This document shows positions 35,101 through 50,100 of a DNA stretch of 64,000 nucleotides, in pieces (position 1 is the stretch's first letter; every line of letters begins with the position of its first letter). The notes beneath the pieces are model-generated. The model saw only the letters and a list, made by a program, of their open reading frames with translations. It made no database searches and was not told the DNA's origin. The stretch spans positions 2,914,001 to 2,978,000 of the forward strand of contig JAKZAP010000018.1 of the NCBI GenBank assembly GCA_023053575.1, given 5' to 3'. This DNA is from Branchinecta lynchi (taxonomy: Eukaryota; Arthropoda; Branchiopoda; Anostraca; Branchinectidae). Position numbers and translations under genes: made by a program.

Positions 35101-38100
35101 TTACCAAAATACGAACAGACCTTCGTACTCCAGCTTTGATGACCATTCGTATAAGCTACCCTCAAGCATTACACCCTTATACCCTTTCCATACGGCTCCT
35201 TCATATCCCAGCTTTGACGACACTTATCAAGTGCGATCAGACACCAAAAAAGTCTAAATACCCCCCCCCCTCTCCCCTCAAAAAAGAAAGCAAGATACAT
35301 AGACCCCCCCCCCCCCAAGAAGAAAGAGACGTGAAAAAAAAAACATAGACGAAGTGGTTCGTTGTAAAGTATCAGACTAGTAGTAAAACACACGACAGAA
35401 AGATCATGCTAAGACTGTACCTGGTGGCCCTTGGTCTCCTTCGTCTCCTTGTGGACCTTGACTTTCTTCCGCAAAGTTAGGTTCTCCTTTTTCACCCTGA
35501 AAAGATTTTCACAATCAGCAGGAAAGCCTCAAATTTCACCCGAACAGAGCTGTGATTCAACAGTCTAATCACCCACGACCTATTCACTTAAATAGGCTTG
35601 AAGGTCCGACTGAACTGCTGAATATCCATCGTCATTCAGGCAGTGTAAATCCGTTAAATTGCTTGGGGTAATAATCGATGACGATCTGAAATGGAATTCT
35701 CATGTTGACCATATTATCCGTAAAACTAACTTGTTAATTAAATCCCTCTCCACTCTTAAATCTTTCGGTTTGGATACTAAATGCCTCCTCTGCTATTTTA
35801 AAACTTATATCCGTCCTCATTTAGAATATGCTTCACCGGTTTGGCATTCTTCTCTTTCTGCAGAGCTATCTGATCGCCTGGAAAATGTCCAAAAGAGAGC
35901 AATGAGAACCATTCCGCGAACGACTTTCCACAATCAATTCAACAGAACGTCGAAAAATTCTTTCAAATAAGTTTAGAGCTAAGATAATCTGTTATCCCCA
36001 GATGGCCCATCTAATCCCCCCCTCCTTCCCGTCTTCCGTGCGTCGATCCGAGAGGAATACTGGCAATCAATATATTCCATATCCTGCTAATTCTTCTGCC
36101 CAATTTTTACGTAGTTTCATCCCATCATTTATTTCTGGTAAAATCTTGTAAGTGTATTAGTTAATCTGTTTCGTGTCTGTGTATATTTTGTAAATTTATA
36201 TTCCACGTCTAGCTTTTAGCTATTTGGAATAAACTTAATTGATTGATTGAAAAGCGTTACTTTGTTGCACCTTACTTATTTTTTAGATGCTCCTTGAGTC
36301 CAAGCTATCTGAGAAACATTAATTAAAGGTTAACTTCAGACATCGAGGTTGATATCGGAAAATAACACCGAGACGGTCATTGAAAATAAACTATCCGAGC
36401 CGAAGGCGAGGTTGATATTTTTTTAACCGCCGTCCAGCTTGTTATTCTGATATGAACTATTGCAACTATTGTAACTTTTTCGAACAGAATACTTTTATAA
36501 GTAGGCCTTATTCTTCTTTTGTTGTACTTTTTTGCTAATGGGATAGGGAATTTTTCTTTATTAAAGTAGCAACCCGAGCCTACTGTAGGCCTACTAAAAT
36601 GACTGCTGTTAAGTGTTGGGACCCAAGCACTTAGTCTTTTATTTTTTGGCGATTCAGATGCCATCTAGCGTTCGTGAAAGTCTACTATACATCTACTAAA
36701 ATGACTACTCTAGGGTTCGTGGAAGTAAAAAGTAAACAGTAAGAAAACTACCCGTTGCCTCTTTAGAAATCAGACAAATTCGAGATCAAAGACAGTGATC
36801 AATGCTGAAGAACCAGCGGACTTCGAATAGATAAAAACTGAATTACGAAGAACATATTGCTCCAATTTCGGATATATAAATGTGACTTATGTTGAATTAT
36901 TTCCAATAATTATAAATGAAAAAATATTGTTTTCGATACCATAGTTTCGATATTCGATATCGATATTTAGTCATATTCACGTTTCGATATTCGATATCGA
37001 TATTTGGTCTGATATATCGATATCAAATATCGCCCAATACTATTTAGCCGCTACAACGCTAAAAAGTTGCTGAAAAATAAATCTATTTTGGGCATACGCA
37101 ATAGTGAGCGTTCTTCAAACATTTCATAAGCTTGAGTAGAGTAGAGTAGAGTAGATTTTTAATTCTAAAAAGTAACTTTCACAGCGTGAACGCCGAATTT
37201 GACTTCTACGTCCAAACATAACTAAACACTCGAATCAGTTTGTCAATTCAATAACAATTGCAACACAATTCGTAAACAAATTCATCAATCGATACAAAAC
37301 TTATCTACCACAATTTACACGAAAGACTCATTCGGCGAACATTTTGCTTCTTTCTGTTGACTTTCTGTTGAATGTCAGCTTTTGCTGACATTGAAGTCCT
37401 CCGTGTATATGGATGCATTTTGACTTGTCGTCTCAGCAGCGAATAATCTAAACGTCACTACTAATGCCAAGGGGGAAAAAAATACCTCAGCAGAGTCAAA
37501 ATAATTTGGTGTATTTAAATCAAGATAAAAAATTAATTTGTCTTTTGAGTTAAACCTTATGGCCTCACGCGTTCATTGTGACGTGCTTCAGTTTCAAAAG
37601 CATTTAAGTGTAGGATTGCAGCAAGCTTTGGGGCAGTAATATCACTTCGCGAGTATCTGTCTCGCCAATCTCTGCCAATCTCCGGCAAAAGTTTTTAATA
37701 CTGTTGCTCTTCCTCAGGCCTTTTCTCTCCTTTACTTCCTTTTTTCACATAGAGTAATTTCTCTCACATCAAAACTACCTTCTTCAATTTTGCTATATAT
37801 CTTTGTCAGATTTCAAAATTCGAGTCGAATTCTTGTATGATGGAGACTTATCGATTAAACCCAATAGAAATCATTAAGAAAAACATGCTAATTTTCTTTA
37901 TAAAATTCCTCGAATCCGCCACAACCTCGCTGAGGCTGTAGCTAAATATTCTTTGAGCCCAAGCTGACTTTGAAACATTTATTCAATCGTGCAGCAAAAA
38001 CAGCGTCGTTGTCAAAAATTAAATCTCAGGACTAGTTTTTTCATTCTAGTGGTATTTGAAGATAATTTACTTTAATAAGATATTTATAGTCGGTACAAGC

Positions 38101-41100
38101 TTCAGTTATTTATTACAGGTTTGATTCCTTCCCCGCAGTTGATCTAGAGGATTGACAGCCTGACGAAGACCCTTGCCAAGAAGGGCCGAAATATCGCTGA
38201 TGAAAAATCATAGCTGACGTATCCGTTGTAAACATTGTTTGAATAAAAGAGGCTGTAGCTGATGGTTGAGTTATTATGCATACGTTTTATTTTCTAATTT
38301 TTGTTTGATATTTGTCTGTTGATCTGTTTTATGTGATACGGCCTTGTTATGTCATAGTTGTCGTTTTATATTTTTGGCCAGTTATGTATGCGTTTACTAT
38401 GTCTTTTACTCTCCGATTTCTGGAGGAATTAAATGAATTGAATTTAATTTAATCGGTTTGGAACACGTGTGGACCGTTATCTGGCTGAACGTTCAGTTTA
38501 GTCTAACCAATATAATGAGACATCTTTAGTGGCGTTTACATCATAATTATTACATTTTAATGAAACGCATACCATATTCGATTTTTCGAAAATTTCCCGA
38601 GCAGTTTCTCGCTCTACCGATACTTTTTGAAGCACATTTGTAAAATAAAACATAAACACTCTTACAAATGTACCATGCAAAAGCTTCCACGATGTGCCCA
38701 TCGTTTAAGTCCTGATCCAAGCCTGGAAGTTTCAATCAAAATCCAGTCTTCAGTACTGGGTACATGTAGACGGACATTCAGAGCGTGTTCCACCCTTCTA
38801 CAAATAGTAACTATTAGTTACTATTTCCGTTCCAGCCTCACCAAAAGTTACTACGCTGACCGTTCCAACCTTCTCGAAATAGTAACTAATGGTAACTATT
38901 TGCTTACCACGCTCGGGAGCTTAATAAGCGCAGTAACTACGGATCTCTGTAACGTGATTGGTCGGATTCACCAGTGGCATGATATACTGCTAGAAAATAG
39001 AAAAATCGTTCCAGCCTTGACGGTAAAAAGCTAGAATTCGTGACGTCATGTGTAGTAACTACGGTAAATAGGATGGAACGCTCTTAGCAGCGGGGCACTC
39101 CGGACTTCTTAACTACGACAACCCGAGAACAACAATTACTGTTATTATTGTTCAGTGGGGTAGGTCAGAAAATTTGGCCGTAAATCAGGCCAGCATGACC
39201 CATTGTCTCAATCCGCCAATCACAGTTGATGATAAGCCATCACTCACGTCACAGCTGATGAAGATATCGCTCGTTATACCACTTGTTCTCGTGTTCTTCT
39301 CGATTTAAAATCTTTTTAATCTATCTGTCAGTTGCGGGAACAGGAGAACTCCTTCAGGCGTTTTTTTTCTCAATACTCTATATGACTAAGTCCAAAACAC
39401 GCCAGTAATCCTCAGGAAGAACCAAAAAATGACTCAAATGCTGTGTCAGTCAATCACGGCGATCGCAGGGGACAGCTGTGGTGCCGCTTCCGCTAGGTCG
39501 GCGATTTTGCGTCAGCCAGGAGAGTTAGTCATGAAGAGTATTGTAGTCGTCTTGTCCATGCTGGGTAGTCTTCAACAAAATTCATATTCGCCTCTTCGTC
39601 ATTCCACAACGGGTGTAAGTTTGAAACTTAGTTCTGTTGCGAGAGCAACACTTTGGTTTTGTCGTGTTTTTTGTTTTGTTTTTCCTTATAGTCCTCCGAT
39701 TTCAGCTTATTCCTAGATAAAGGTCTAACCTTTCCGTTTTTCACGGAAAGTCTGGACCTCAGGCCGGATTGATGAATATGTCGTTTAATTTTGGAAAGCT
39801 CCGAACAACTTTTGCCTGGGGTCAAACAGGATGATCTTTGCTTGTCGTGGAGCCAGAGCCTACGGTGTGTGAAGTGAAGTGGAGTTGTATAGCCTATGTC
39901 AGAGAAGACTATCCGAAGTTATGCAGCCAAGCTTTCGTTCTATCAAACCATGTTTCTGCTTTCGAGTGGAAAGCTCCGTTCTAGCAGGCAAGCAGACATG
40001 CACCAGTTTCGACTGAAGATGGACTAAATCTACAAGTGCGAAATATGTGTTGCAGTTCCCCAGCCCGATAGCCAATACATCTTCTTCGAGGGATAAACAG
40101 ACGAATTTACAGAAACAAAAAAGGGACATTTTCCCACTTGTCCGAAAGTGCTGCCGTCTATTTTTTTGACCAATTTCTATTCGAGATACCGGTTGAGCTT
40201 ATCATTCCTTTTCAGCATTTGTGATTGCGACAGAGAAACGATATGACATACAAAGTTCTTTCATTGCTAAAGCAACTGGAGCTTATCCTTCGCACCTTTC
40301 TAAGTTGGGATATTGGAAAGTTAGCCTACGGCAAGAAAACCAACTTTTGAGCTAATACAGATGATTTTTTTTTTCAACGGTGATCGATAACCCTTGACGA
40401 TCTGATCAAACTATTTGTCATCAGTCTTTTTGCAGACAAATTACTTCATGACATATACCAATTTGAAAGTTTTGTGGGGTTGACAGCTCCAATGGTAAGG
40501 TATACACAATGAAAAAAAAGTCTTATACAAATTGTGAGCCATATCAGCATTATTAGCCATATCATCATATTAACAGGATTTTTTATATTAAGATTACTTT
40601 TCAACAATCGACCGTTAGACCATAACTATCTTCGGCATGAGGGGTTTACAACTTTTGCTAGTTGGTGTACCTATTATTTGTTTCAGGTGTTTTTGATGAT
40701 AAGAAAGATTTGATTCCATGTCTATCACGGGTAGAAGGACTTGTAAGTAATAATAGGTTGCTAGAGCATTGCCAATTTCATGAGGACTAGAAATTTGTGC
40801 AAATCAGTGCACATTTTATTTGATCTCTATACATCTGAGGCTAAGAAAATTCATCTCCATGTTTTGTCACTGTAATCCATGATTAATATTTTACGCAACG
40901 GAAAATGATAATGTAAACCAATGACGTAGTTTCGCAATAACAGTAGAGTGGCACTTATGGGTATTTTCGTCCTGAAAAGTTACGGTTAGCTTTATAATAC
41001 CAACTAGGTTATATAAGATAATGTTCCCAAGTTTTCATCCGTCACGATGTCTACGATAGAAAAGGATAAAGTTCAACCGGCTGCAAGGTCAATTTAGTCT

Positions 41101-44100
41101 CTACAGACGGTATTCATTTGCTTTGTTTTTCAGTGCTGAGGGGTAGCCATGCGGTTTCGGACTATGTCTATCATTTAAAATAAAAAAAACTTCTTGCAAC
41201 ATAACATTTTTAAAGCCTCGATGGCTCGAAAACTTCAGCGTTTAACCGATAGCGAAGTAACAAAAACAAAGTGTCGTAACACTTCACGTTAGTTTTACCT
41301 GTGTTTGAATTATGTTCTCCTAGGTTTTCGGTTCTATTAAGAAAAATCACGGTTTGTCGAGGACTCAACTATCAAACGCTAATTCGCAGTTTTTTTTTTT
41401 AGCAACTGTTTATTACTTGGCCTTTTTTTTTGTATTATTATTCCACCATTTTCGTGTTATAAATTAGAACATACGGTGACTTAAATATATTCGTCATTAG
41501 ACTTTGCTTAGCAATAGCCTGGAATTTAAAAAGTAATCGATCGTGCAAAAACGGCCTTTACCTTTGATCCATCTCTTCCCGGTTTTCCCGGCAATCCATC
41601 GAAACCTATCTCCCCAAACAAGCCAGGAGGTCCGATTGGTCCAGGAGCTCCTGGAAGACCCGCGTCTCCTCTCCGTCCTTTCATTCCCAGATTTCCTTCT
41701 GGGGAATAGCCACGGTCTCCCTCTTGTCCCGGTCGTCCTAGGGGTCCACGAGGTCCTGTACTACCCTGGGGACCTTTGCTTCCAGTAGGTCCTCTGTTGC
41801 CAGGATAGCCATCGCGGCCTGGTGGTCCTTGTGGTCCTTCAGCATCGCTACGGTAACCTTAAAGACAAAGAGATATATCCTCAGTCTACTACACGCCTAT
41901 TCACCAATGCTGACTTTCAAATTCTTTAAAGCTACGTTTACACGGAGGGTATTTACCCGTACTCCGCGGGTATTTTCCAACGCAACAGCAACAGATCTCC
42001 GGGTATTTTGGAATTTCGCGACCTTTTTACCCGGGGGTTTGTTTGTCGAAGGGTATTCTTCGACGTCAGCAACAACAAAATCGGATTTTCGAGCAATAAT
42101 TTTGATTATGTCCGTATAGGAACTGATCCAAATGGACACATGTTGGTGTTCATTGTAGTTACAAACTTGGAATCTATTGCGCGGTGATCAGCGGTGACCC
42201 CAAGCCAACCCTCCCGATACCGCCTTCTGATTGAGCACAGATACAGAATTCATTAGTTGCATTTTTGTTCGACTTCTGCCTTTCCCTTTTCGGTTAGCTC
42301 CCAAATTGCCCTTTTCCAAAAAGGCGAGGGAAAAGGCTAAGTCAGCGTTTGGCTTTAAAAAAAAAGGGGACAATGTCAACAGTGTTTAGGACCATTTTAC
42401 GAAGATGCAATACAAGTAAAAAAAAAATCACCAATAGGGCGAGTGAAAAGGCAAAAAAAAGGTGCAATTATTCAGTCATTCAACAAGGCACATCGCGATA
42501 TCTGGATTACTGACCGATTTTATCTTGTATTCGCTCCTGGCGCGGACTGTGATGGTGCTCACTAAGCTCCTCCTCTCGGAGCTTTGGCGCCTGTGGCAGT
42601 GTTGCCAACGGCAGTAAAATTTTACGAGGTCTAGTAAGAAAAAATAAAATCTAGTAAATACAGAGGATCGGGAGACAATTCAATTGTCTCCCAGACAGAG
42701 CGACAATTGTAAATTTTTGTCTGTTACCCAAACCAAGGATCAGAGCTTTGACCATTGTGCTAGGTCTTTAGTCCCTGATCAAAAACGAACAACCCAACTG
42801 TCTTCAGAAATATCGACTGTTTTTAAGAGAACTTGACCTGTTTATAGAAAAAATCGGCGATTCATATTTTCTTTACCGATTGGCAGACAATATTACGAGG
42901 GGGCGCGCCCCCCATTTATGACGTTTCTGCTCTTTATGACCAAGTCCGCAGTCGGATATATTTTGTATGCTTTCTTTGCGGATCAGAAGTGCGACTGAAA
43001 ATCAGTGCTTCAAAATCTAACCGTCTTTCGATGTATTTCTTTATTGTTGAAATGTAGTATGGGTTCCCAAAGTCAATGCAGTGTCGTGGCGATTGTCTTC
43101 TGCTCAATTATTAAATTTCACTGGAATCCGATCACCCGTTCCAGAGTTATGCATGGCTCAATATTCCAGATTCCCCATCCCTCCACTCTCTCCGCGAAGA
43201 TCGGATCAAGAAATTTCTTATCTCCGAGTCAGTTTGATCGGGTCCCTGATATGCTTGTCAAGTTTCGTCGCGAAAATCACCAAACCACCATCCTCGGAAT
43301 TCCGGGACCCCCCCCCCCCCCCCCTGAGTGTCCGGATCCAGTATAATTCTGTAAACGGTTCATCTAGAGCTAATCATCAAAGAGAAGTCATCTATTCAGT
43401 TCTTAAGTGTCATTCCAATCCGATCACCTGTTCGAAAGCTAAGCACTTCTACCTCCCCTCCCCAGATGGTCGGATCGGGAAACTGATTATTTTTCAAGTT
43501 ACTTTGGTCGGGTCCCTGATATGCCTGCCAAGTTTCATCGTCCTAGCACATCTGGAAGTACCCTGACTCGCGATCACCGGGCTATCGGACCGACTGACTG
43601 AAAAGTTATCGATCTATAGCACTTGGCCGGAAGGCAAGTGCCATGGCTTTAGGTTAAATGTTAAAGTCTGTAGTACATCGTTTTATGGAACAATTCGATG
43701 TATCCCTGAGAATGTCCACTGACGACCCACGCGTCATGCTAGTGACTTCGTTGTCCCGCATAGAAGTGGAACCAGGGCCGGCTTCCCTACTAGATTTGCA
43801 GGGCCTAATGTGTGGAACTCTGTTCCGGAGAGCATTCGGGCGGCTGAGCACCTGGGGCTATTTAAAAATAAATTGAAAAAGTATTTGTTAGGCCAAGGTT
43901 CATAGTTTTTTCTTCTTGTTTTTCTTATTATTTTTCTTTTTTCTCATTATTATTATTAAATGAGTTGATGAGAGATTGGTTATTATTTCTTGTTTTAGTG
44001 CTATTTTTTGGTATGTTTTGTTTCTAGTTGATTATTAGTTAGGAAATGAGTTTTATGTACCCGCCCAACTGCAAGTGCTTTTTTGTACCTTTCTTGGGGC

Positions 44101-47100
44101 GGGTACTAGCAACATAGTTAAATGTATTTGGGTCGTAAAATAAACTGAACTGAACTCGTGCCAAAATGATTCCGGTCCTTTCCGGTTAACTTAATTCTTC
44201 CCGGTCAAGTGAAATCCTAATTTTGACGTTTTCTTTGCAATTCTCGGTCAAATGGAGCGTCTGATTCATCCCGATAGGCTGTACAGTCGGTATAAAGTTG
44301 ACTTTTGACGACAAGAAAAATTCTTATTCTGCCCGTCGTTAACAAGCTAATGTCTAGACACCAAATAAAATCATACCAGGTAGGATTAAACTCTATGTTT
44401 CAGTGGTTAACTGGCGCAACGTAAATCGATCGCGGATCAGTTCACCGTTGATAGCGTCCTGAGAAATCTGTCGAGGCGAAAAGCTATTTACCAATATATT
44501 ATTATATATTCAGCTATTCTGCGGCATGGCATCAAATACGTTTTGAAAGTAAAAGGAAAAAGCTGTTCTTAGGTGAAAGCAACTAACAAAAATAACAGGA
44601 AAACATCGATCCGGCGGCTCAAGCGTTAACGCAGGGATAACGTGCTTTAAACAAACCTTTCTGCCCACGATCTCCCTTTTGTCCTTCTCCTTCGGGTCCT
44701 GGATACCCTTCTACACCTGGTGAACCTCGTCGTCCTGGTTCGCCCCGTTCGCCCTGACGACCTGGTTCTGAAGTACCATCCACGCCTCTGGGTCCCTCGT
44801 ATCCTTTTTCTCCCGTTGGTGCAGGGCCAGTGGCCGGTGGACCTAGGGAAAAGTTAGTCTTAAACCATGGCTTTTTATTTATTTATTTGAATCCGATACC
44901 GACCAACTAAGGCCATTATACATAACAAAATAAAACTTCACAAAGTTACACTTTACACACTAAGAACGTGTCCGAAAGCTCCGAAACGAACGAAAATGCT
45001 GAATTAATTCAGCATTTCACTTTCGGACTTAAACTTTCGCTCAATTAATGCAGCATTAATTCAGCATAAAATTCATCGAAAAATTCAGCAAGAATGCTAA
45101 ATTCTATGCTGAATTTTCAAGAAGAAACGGGGGAGTACGGAGATTAAGACAACTGACAATTCGGCAAACATTCCGAATTCTAAGACAACTGGCGATCATG
45201 GCCAACGAAGAAAGGAAAGATAAGAAGGTTGGATATCAGTAGCTGATCCATTTTGTCAGCCATATACAGCTAATTCTTTTTTCTTCTTCTTCTTCCTGAC
45301 TTGACTTTTGGTATTTGTCACGGATTTATTGTGAAGTATCACAAGCCGTGACTGTATTCGTAAGATATAGGAAAATGTAACAAAGTGAATAATAATTATT
45401 AAATGGTTAACTTCAAATAATAGTTAAATTATGCATAAAAATAAGGAAAGTAAATTATGTTAGAAAAGTTAACCAGATAATAGTTATTCTAAATAATAGA
45501 TTGTTTAAGTTCAGGAGACTGTAACTTCGGTCTTTTGAAAGAGGTATTACTAAGTGAGTATAAACTACCTGAGGACTAATATATTAGTGAGATTGATTAG
45601 AACCAATAAAAGGTATTCTTTCTTTACCCCTTACTTTGTGAGGTATTTAGGCTTTGCCTATGTTATTTTGGAGTCTCTAACGGGACGGCGTCTAGTACGC
45701 CAGTAGGCTAGAGGCAACACAGTGACGTCCAGTGGTGTTACCGTACTTGGTGACCCTGGGTCGTCACAGTATTCTAGAAGTGTCAGTGAAGAAAAAAAGG
45801 TAGCACCTTTCGGACAAAAAAGAAAAGAAAATGCAGCATTTACAGCACCAAAAAGCTTTCGGACACGTTCTAAGTTGGGTTAAACCCACAATATACTAAC
45901 TCTCCATTTCAGCCAAATAAGAAGATATAGCCGCATGTGCGGCCCAGAGACAACAGAGGGTTCTGGGAATCCAAAATTCTATTCAAACTGCGGACAAACC
46001 ATCAGGATAGGAAGCTCGGGACCAGAATTCCTGCCCTAATGTTTGCCACCATCATCACTTCCATATAGACAAGTTGGAATTTTTTCAACTTGATGATGAA
46101 AGTGCAGGAAATCTGGCCGAGAAATCCTTATCGTGTTTTCGCACTCTAAGGAGGGAAACACAAGCTGATCTACGGATTTCAAAGTGCGAACAAACGATCA
46201 GGATTTCCCAGCCGGATTTCCTGCACTTTCATCATCAAGTTGAACAAATTTTAACTTTTCCATATGGAAGTGATGATGATGGCGAAAATCCGGGCAGGAA
46301 TTCCAGTCCTGGAGATCCCTATCCTCATCGTGTGTCCGCACTATCAGAGAAAGACAGGAGACCTTCACCAACAAACGTTGCCGAGGCACTACAGTTCCAG
46401 GGAAAACCGTGCAACCACCGGAGGAGTTATTGTACAGAACACGGAAGGAATTACCGCGTCTGACCGTGATATTAGTCATAAGAGATAGACCATAAAGTTG
46501 TGTCCAGTAAGCCAGGAGCAGGAAAGATAATCTGTGCGGCTGTATTATGTGTAATTCTCAGACTTATTAATTAATTATTTCCTTTTTCTAACTTGACTTA
46601 CCACCAGTAATAAGAAAAAGCTTTTTATTCTTCACGGTTATAAGATATTCCTTATTTTTCTCTTTGCTTTTCCGTCTTCCCTATCTCGATTTTCTGATCG
46701 AAGAAAACAAAAGAGAAATATCCTGAAATATTTTATTGCCCATTAACAACACAAAGAAACAGATCGAGTGTGAAAAACAGAGGAAAATAGCGACTACAAA
46801 AATTTTGTTCTATTGAAATTTCACTTTATTTTTTATCTTCTCAAACTGACTGACCTGCAAGGTCATTCTGACCTCCATCTATACGACATAAGAAAATGTG
46901 GCTATTCCTACAAAAAATCAACGAAGAAAACAACGACAATGGGGTTTGTAAAGGCCAACGAATATACTGAGATAAAAGGCGAATATTTCGGGAGTCACTC
47001 GCCATTCCCCAGTACTAAGCGAGAACATTCGTAATTGTTATTCGCAGGTATTGGTGAGTGGCTCGCTGTTTTTTTTATAGGCTTTCAATTCTTCCGGTTT

Positions 47101-50100
47101 TGTTTTAATTTTCGGTTTCTTGTTGGTTTTCTGCTTTCTTTTGGTTTTATTGGTTGTTGATCTTCATCCTTGTTTTGGCATTTTTCCTTAAAATTTTCTG
47201 TCTGCACTGAAGAAGGGAGAGCGTTGTCCTCCCGAAATATTCGCCTTTTATCTCAGTATATTCGTTGGCCTTTACTAACCCCATTTTCGTTGGTTTCTTC
47301 GTTGATTTTTTGTGATATGTCAGGCCAATGTGGTTTACGAGATTATCTTTATGGCTAAAAGTGCGAACACACGATCAGGATTTCCCAGCCGGATTTCCTG
47401 CACTTTCACCATCAAGTTGACAAAAATTTCAACTTTTCCACATGGAAGTGATGATGGTGGCAAAAATCAGGGCAGGAATTCCAGACCAGGAGCTTCCTAT
47501 CCTCATTGTGTGTCCGCACTATAATACTGGGAATTTGTCTTGTCTAGGCTCCATGGCGTGAACTAGAACCTCCAGCACATAAACCCGATGAAAAATCTAT
47601 CTCAAAATAGTACTATGAAGTAGTACGAAAAAGTAGCATGCAGTACTAACGATGCTACTACATGCTTCTACTTCAAGGCTACCGTGTTACTGCATACTAC
47701 ATATGCTACTATTAGCAAGACTGGATGCTACTATGGCAATACAGGATGCTACTGGATACTACTACATAAGATTGGACCAGTCTGAGGCACATTAAATGAT
47801 AGTATTCTTTGCTATTAGATAGTATTACATGCAACGTTTTCGTATTACTACCATACTACTACGCAGGCTATAAATTTTTCGTCGGGAACTGTACCCTGTT
47901 CCGTCTTTTGTCCAGTTCTACACCAAATCAACAATCATGTTCTAGCCACATTTTTCTGTTTACTCATAGGAATTAAGTCGCATTGGTCCTTGCTACAGTC
48001 CCATGTGTGGGGATATTGATGAGAATCTGGTAATTTACTCGTGTAATTTTAATTCCAAATAAATGCGGCACAACATTTCATGGCACTTGTCATAAACCTA
48101 CAACAAAAACATATATACAATTGTCATAGAATAAATACAGTAATTCAGGTAAGGTTGTTATGATACAAGGTAAACTGAGGCACAAAACTATTATCAATCA
48201 ATCAATCAATTTCAGTTCAATAATAGCACTAGGCTAACACGGGCGGGGATTGGAAAAATAAACACTCACTAACAATACAAATAAAACACAAACTAACAAA
48301 CAATAACTACGAAACGAACATAAATCATGAACAGTTAAAATGTTTAGCGAAGTACGGAACGATTGAATTTAGGTATCTTTCTGAAGATTTCGTAAGTGGG
48401 GGAACAAGCTTAGGTTTCGGGTCCTTCTTGCTTCGCGTGTTAGGTCCATGAGAGGGTGTAGCAAAGTCCGGAAGGATGGTCCTGTGGTGTTGAGAAGTAA
48501 AAATTTGGTGGCCAAAACGCCTGAGAAGATTATGTCTTCTTTTAGACAGTTTTTCGATGTCGAGGATTTGAAGGCTTTCGTTGTAAGAAGTGTAATTGTG
48601 ACCAAGTATTATTCTGCAGGCTCTCTTCGGCAGTCGTTCGATATTACCGTACCTTTAGGTTTTACAAGCGACAGGTGTGAGTTTTGGTACTTTCGTAGCT
48701 GCTTCTCTTGGAGGTCTGGTTCTTTCCGGTTTAGAGGGGAGAGGAAGGTACACCTGGTACACCTGATGTGGGAACTTGAAGAACTGTATAACGAAGAGTG
48801 GATTGTTACAGTGATGAAAGGTGAATGCTTTACGGGAGTTCGCCCGTTGGGAAGATTCCTTAAGCTTTCGATGAAGCATCGGGAGGGGACTGTTAGTTGC
48901 GTTCTCGCGGATACCATACAATTTGTTACCACGGCAAATGGATCTGCAATTAGTCCATTTTGCAGTTACAGTGGTATCTCCACGGTTGCTCTTCAAAAAT
49001 GACAATTGCCAGAATTGCGCTTTTCCATGTAAAAACTGATATCCAGTCAGATACTTTGTGCCAAACTTCTTTCCCGCCAATTTGACAAAATCCTAGGCTC
49101 TGTTGTTGGTGATAATGAAAGTGAGATGACTTTTTCCCAGATACAGCGATCAAATACCGCGGTCTGTCCGTGGTATCACGATGACTGGACAGATACCAGG
49201 ATAACCGCAAAAACGCCTTTTGGCTGTGGGATCGGTCAGACACCGCGGTAACTGCAAAGCCGGCTTTAGACCGTGGTATCAAATACCATGGTATCTGCAA
49301 AAATGCAAAAATTATTTAGTTCGAATTAGGAAATTAGGTAAGGTCTTTTATATTTTGTTTTCGTATTGACATGTCTCTTGGGCTTTTTTGTAAATATATC
49401 ATAACATCATACGAACGACTAAAGAACGTTAATCAATGGTTAGGCTACGCGTCTCCTTTCTTGTGGACGATAAAAATGTGATTTCTTAATGAAGTTCTAC
49501 TGTACTCCCCCGACTTTTCTCGTGGCTCTTGCATCAACGTCAGAAGAAAGTATAATAGTTGCGTTTTTGCAGATACCATGGTATCTGACACCACGGTCTA
49601 AATTTGTTTTTGCAGTTGTCGTGGTATCTGGCTAGTAGTCGTGGTATCTGATATTCAGATACCACGGTCCGACCGCGGTAACTCTTTGTGTTTTCTGAAA
49701 AATTCATTTCACTTTCATCAGTTTTTGTCAAATTGGTGGGAAAGAAGTTTGGCACTTATTGATGTTACTGAATATCAGTTTTTCTTTTGGGGTGACTTCG
49801 AAAAGCGCAATTTCGTCAATTGTCGTTTTTGCAGAGGAACCGTATATCAGATACCACGTTAACTGCAAAAACGACTGATTGCTGATCAAGTTACCATGGT
49901 AACAGATACCATGGTATCTGCAAAAACACAACTAATGGTAACTCACCTCTCGGTCCTCTTGGTCCTGGATCACCTGGTTCGCCGTGTGCACCGTCCTGCC
50001 CATCTACGCCTTCCATGCCAGGATAGCCCTTTTCCCCCAGTCGTCCCTATAAATAAAAAATTAACAGAATAATATAACGAACCTTTTCTTAACTGGCTAA

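Noticed and set aside
38627..39034. 135-codon plus-strand open frame
   Set aside because: Most of it is MITE sequence and antisense to other frames; no domain is recognisable.
48448..49002. 184-codon plus-strand open frame, the longest in the window
   Set aside because: It runs across antisense LINE family B, then LINE family A C-terminal sequence, then a MITE, so it is a chance fusion of repeat pieces.
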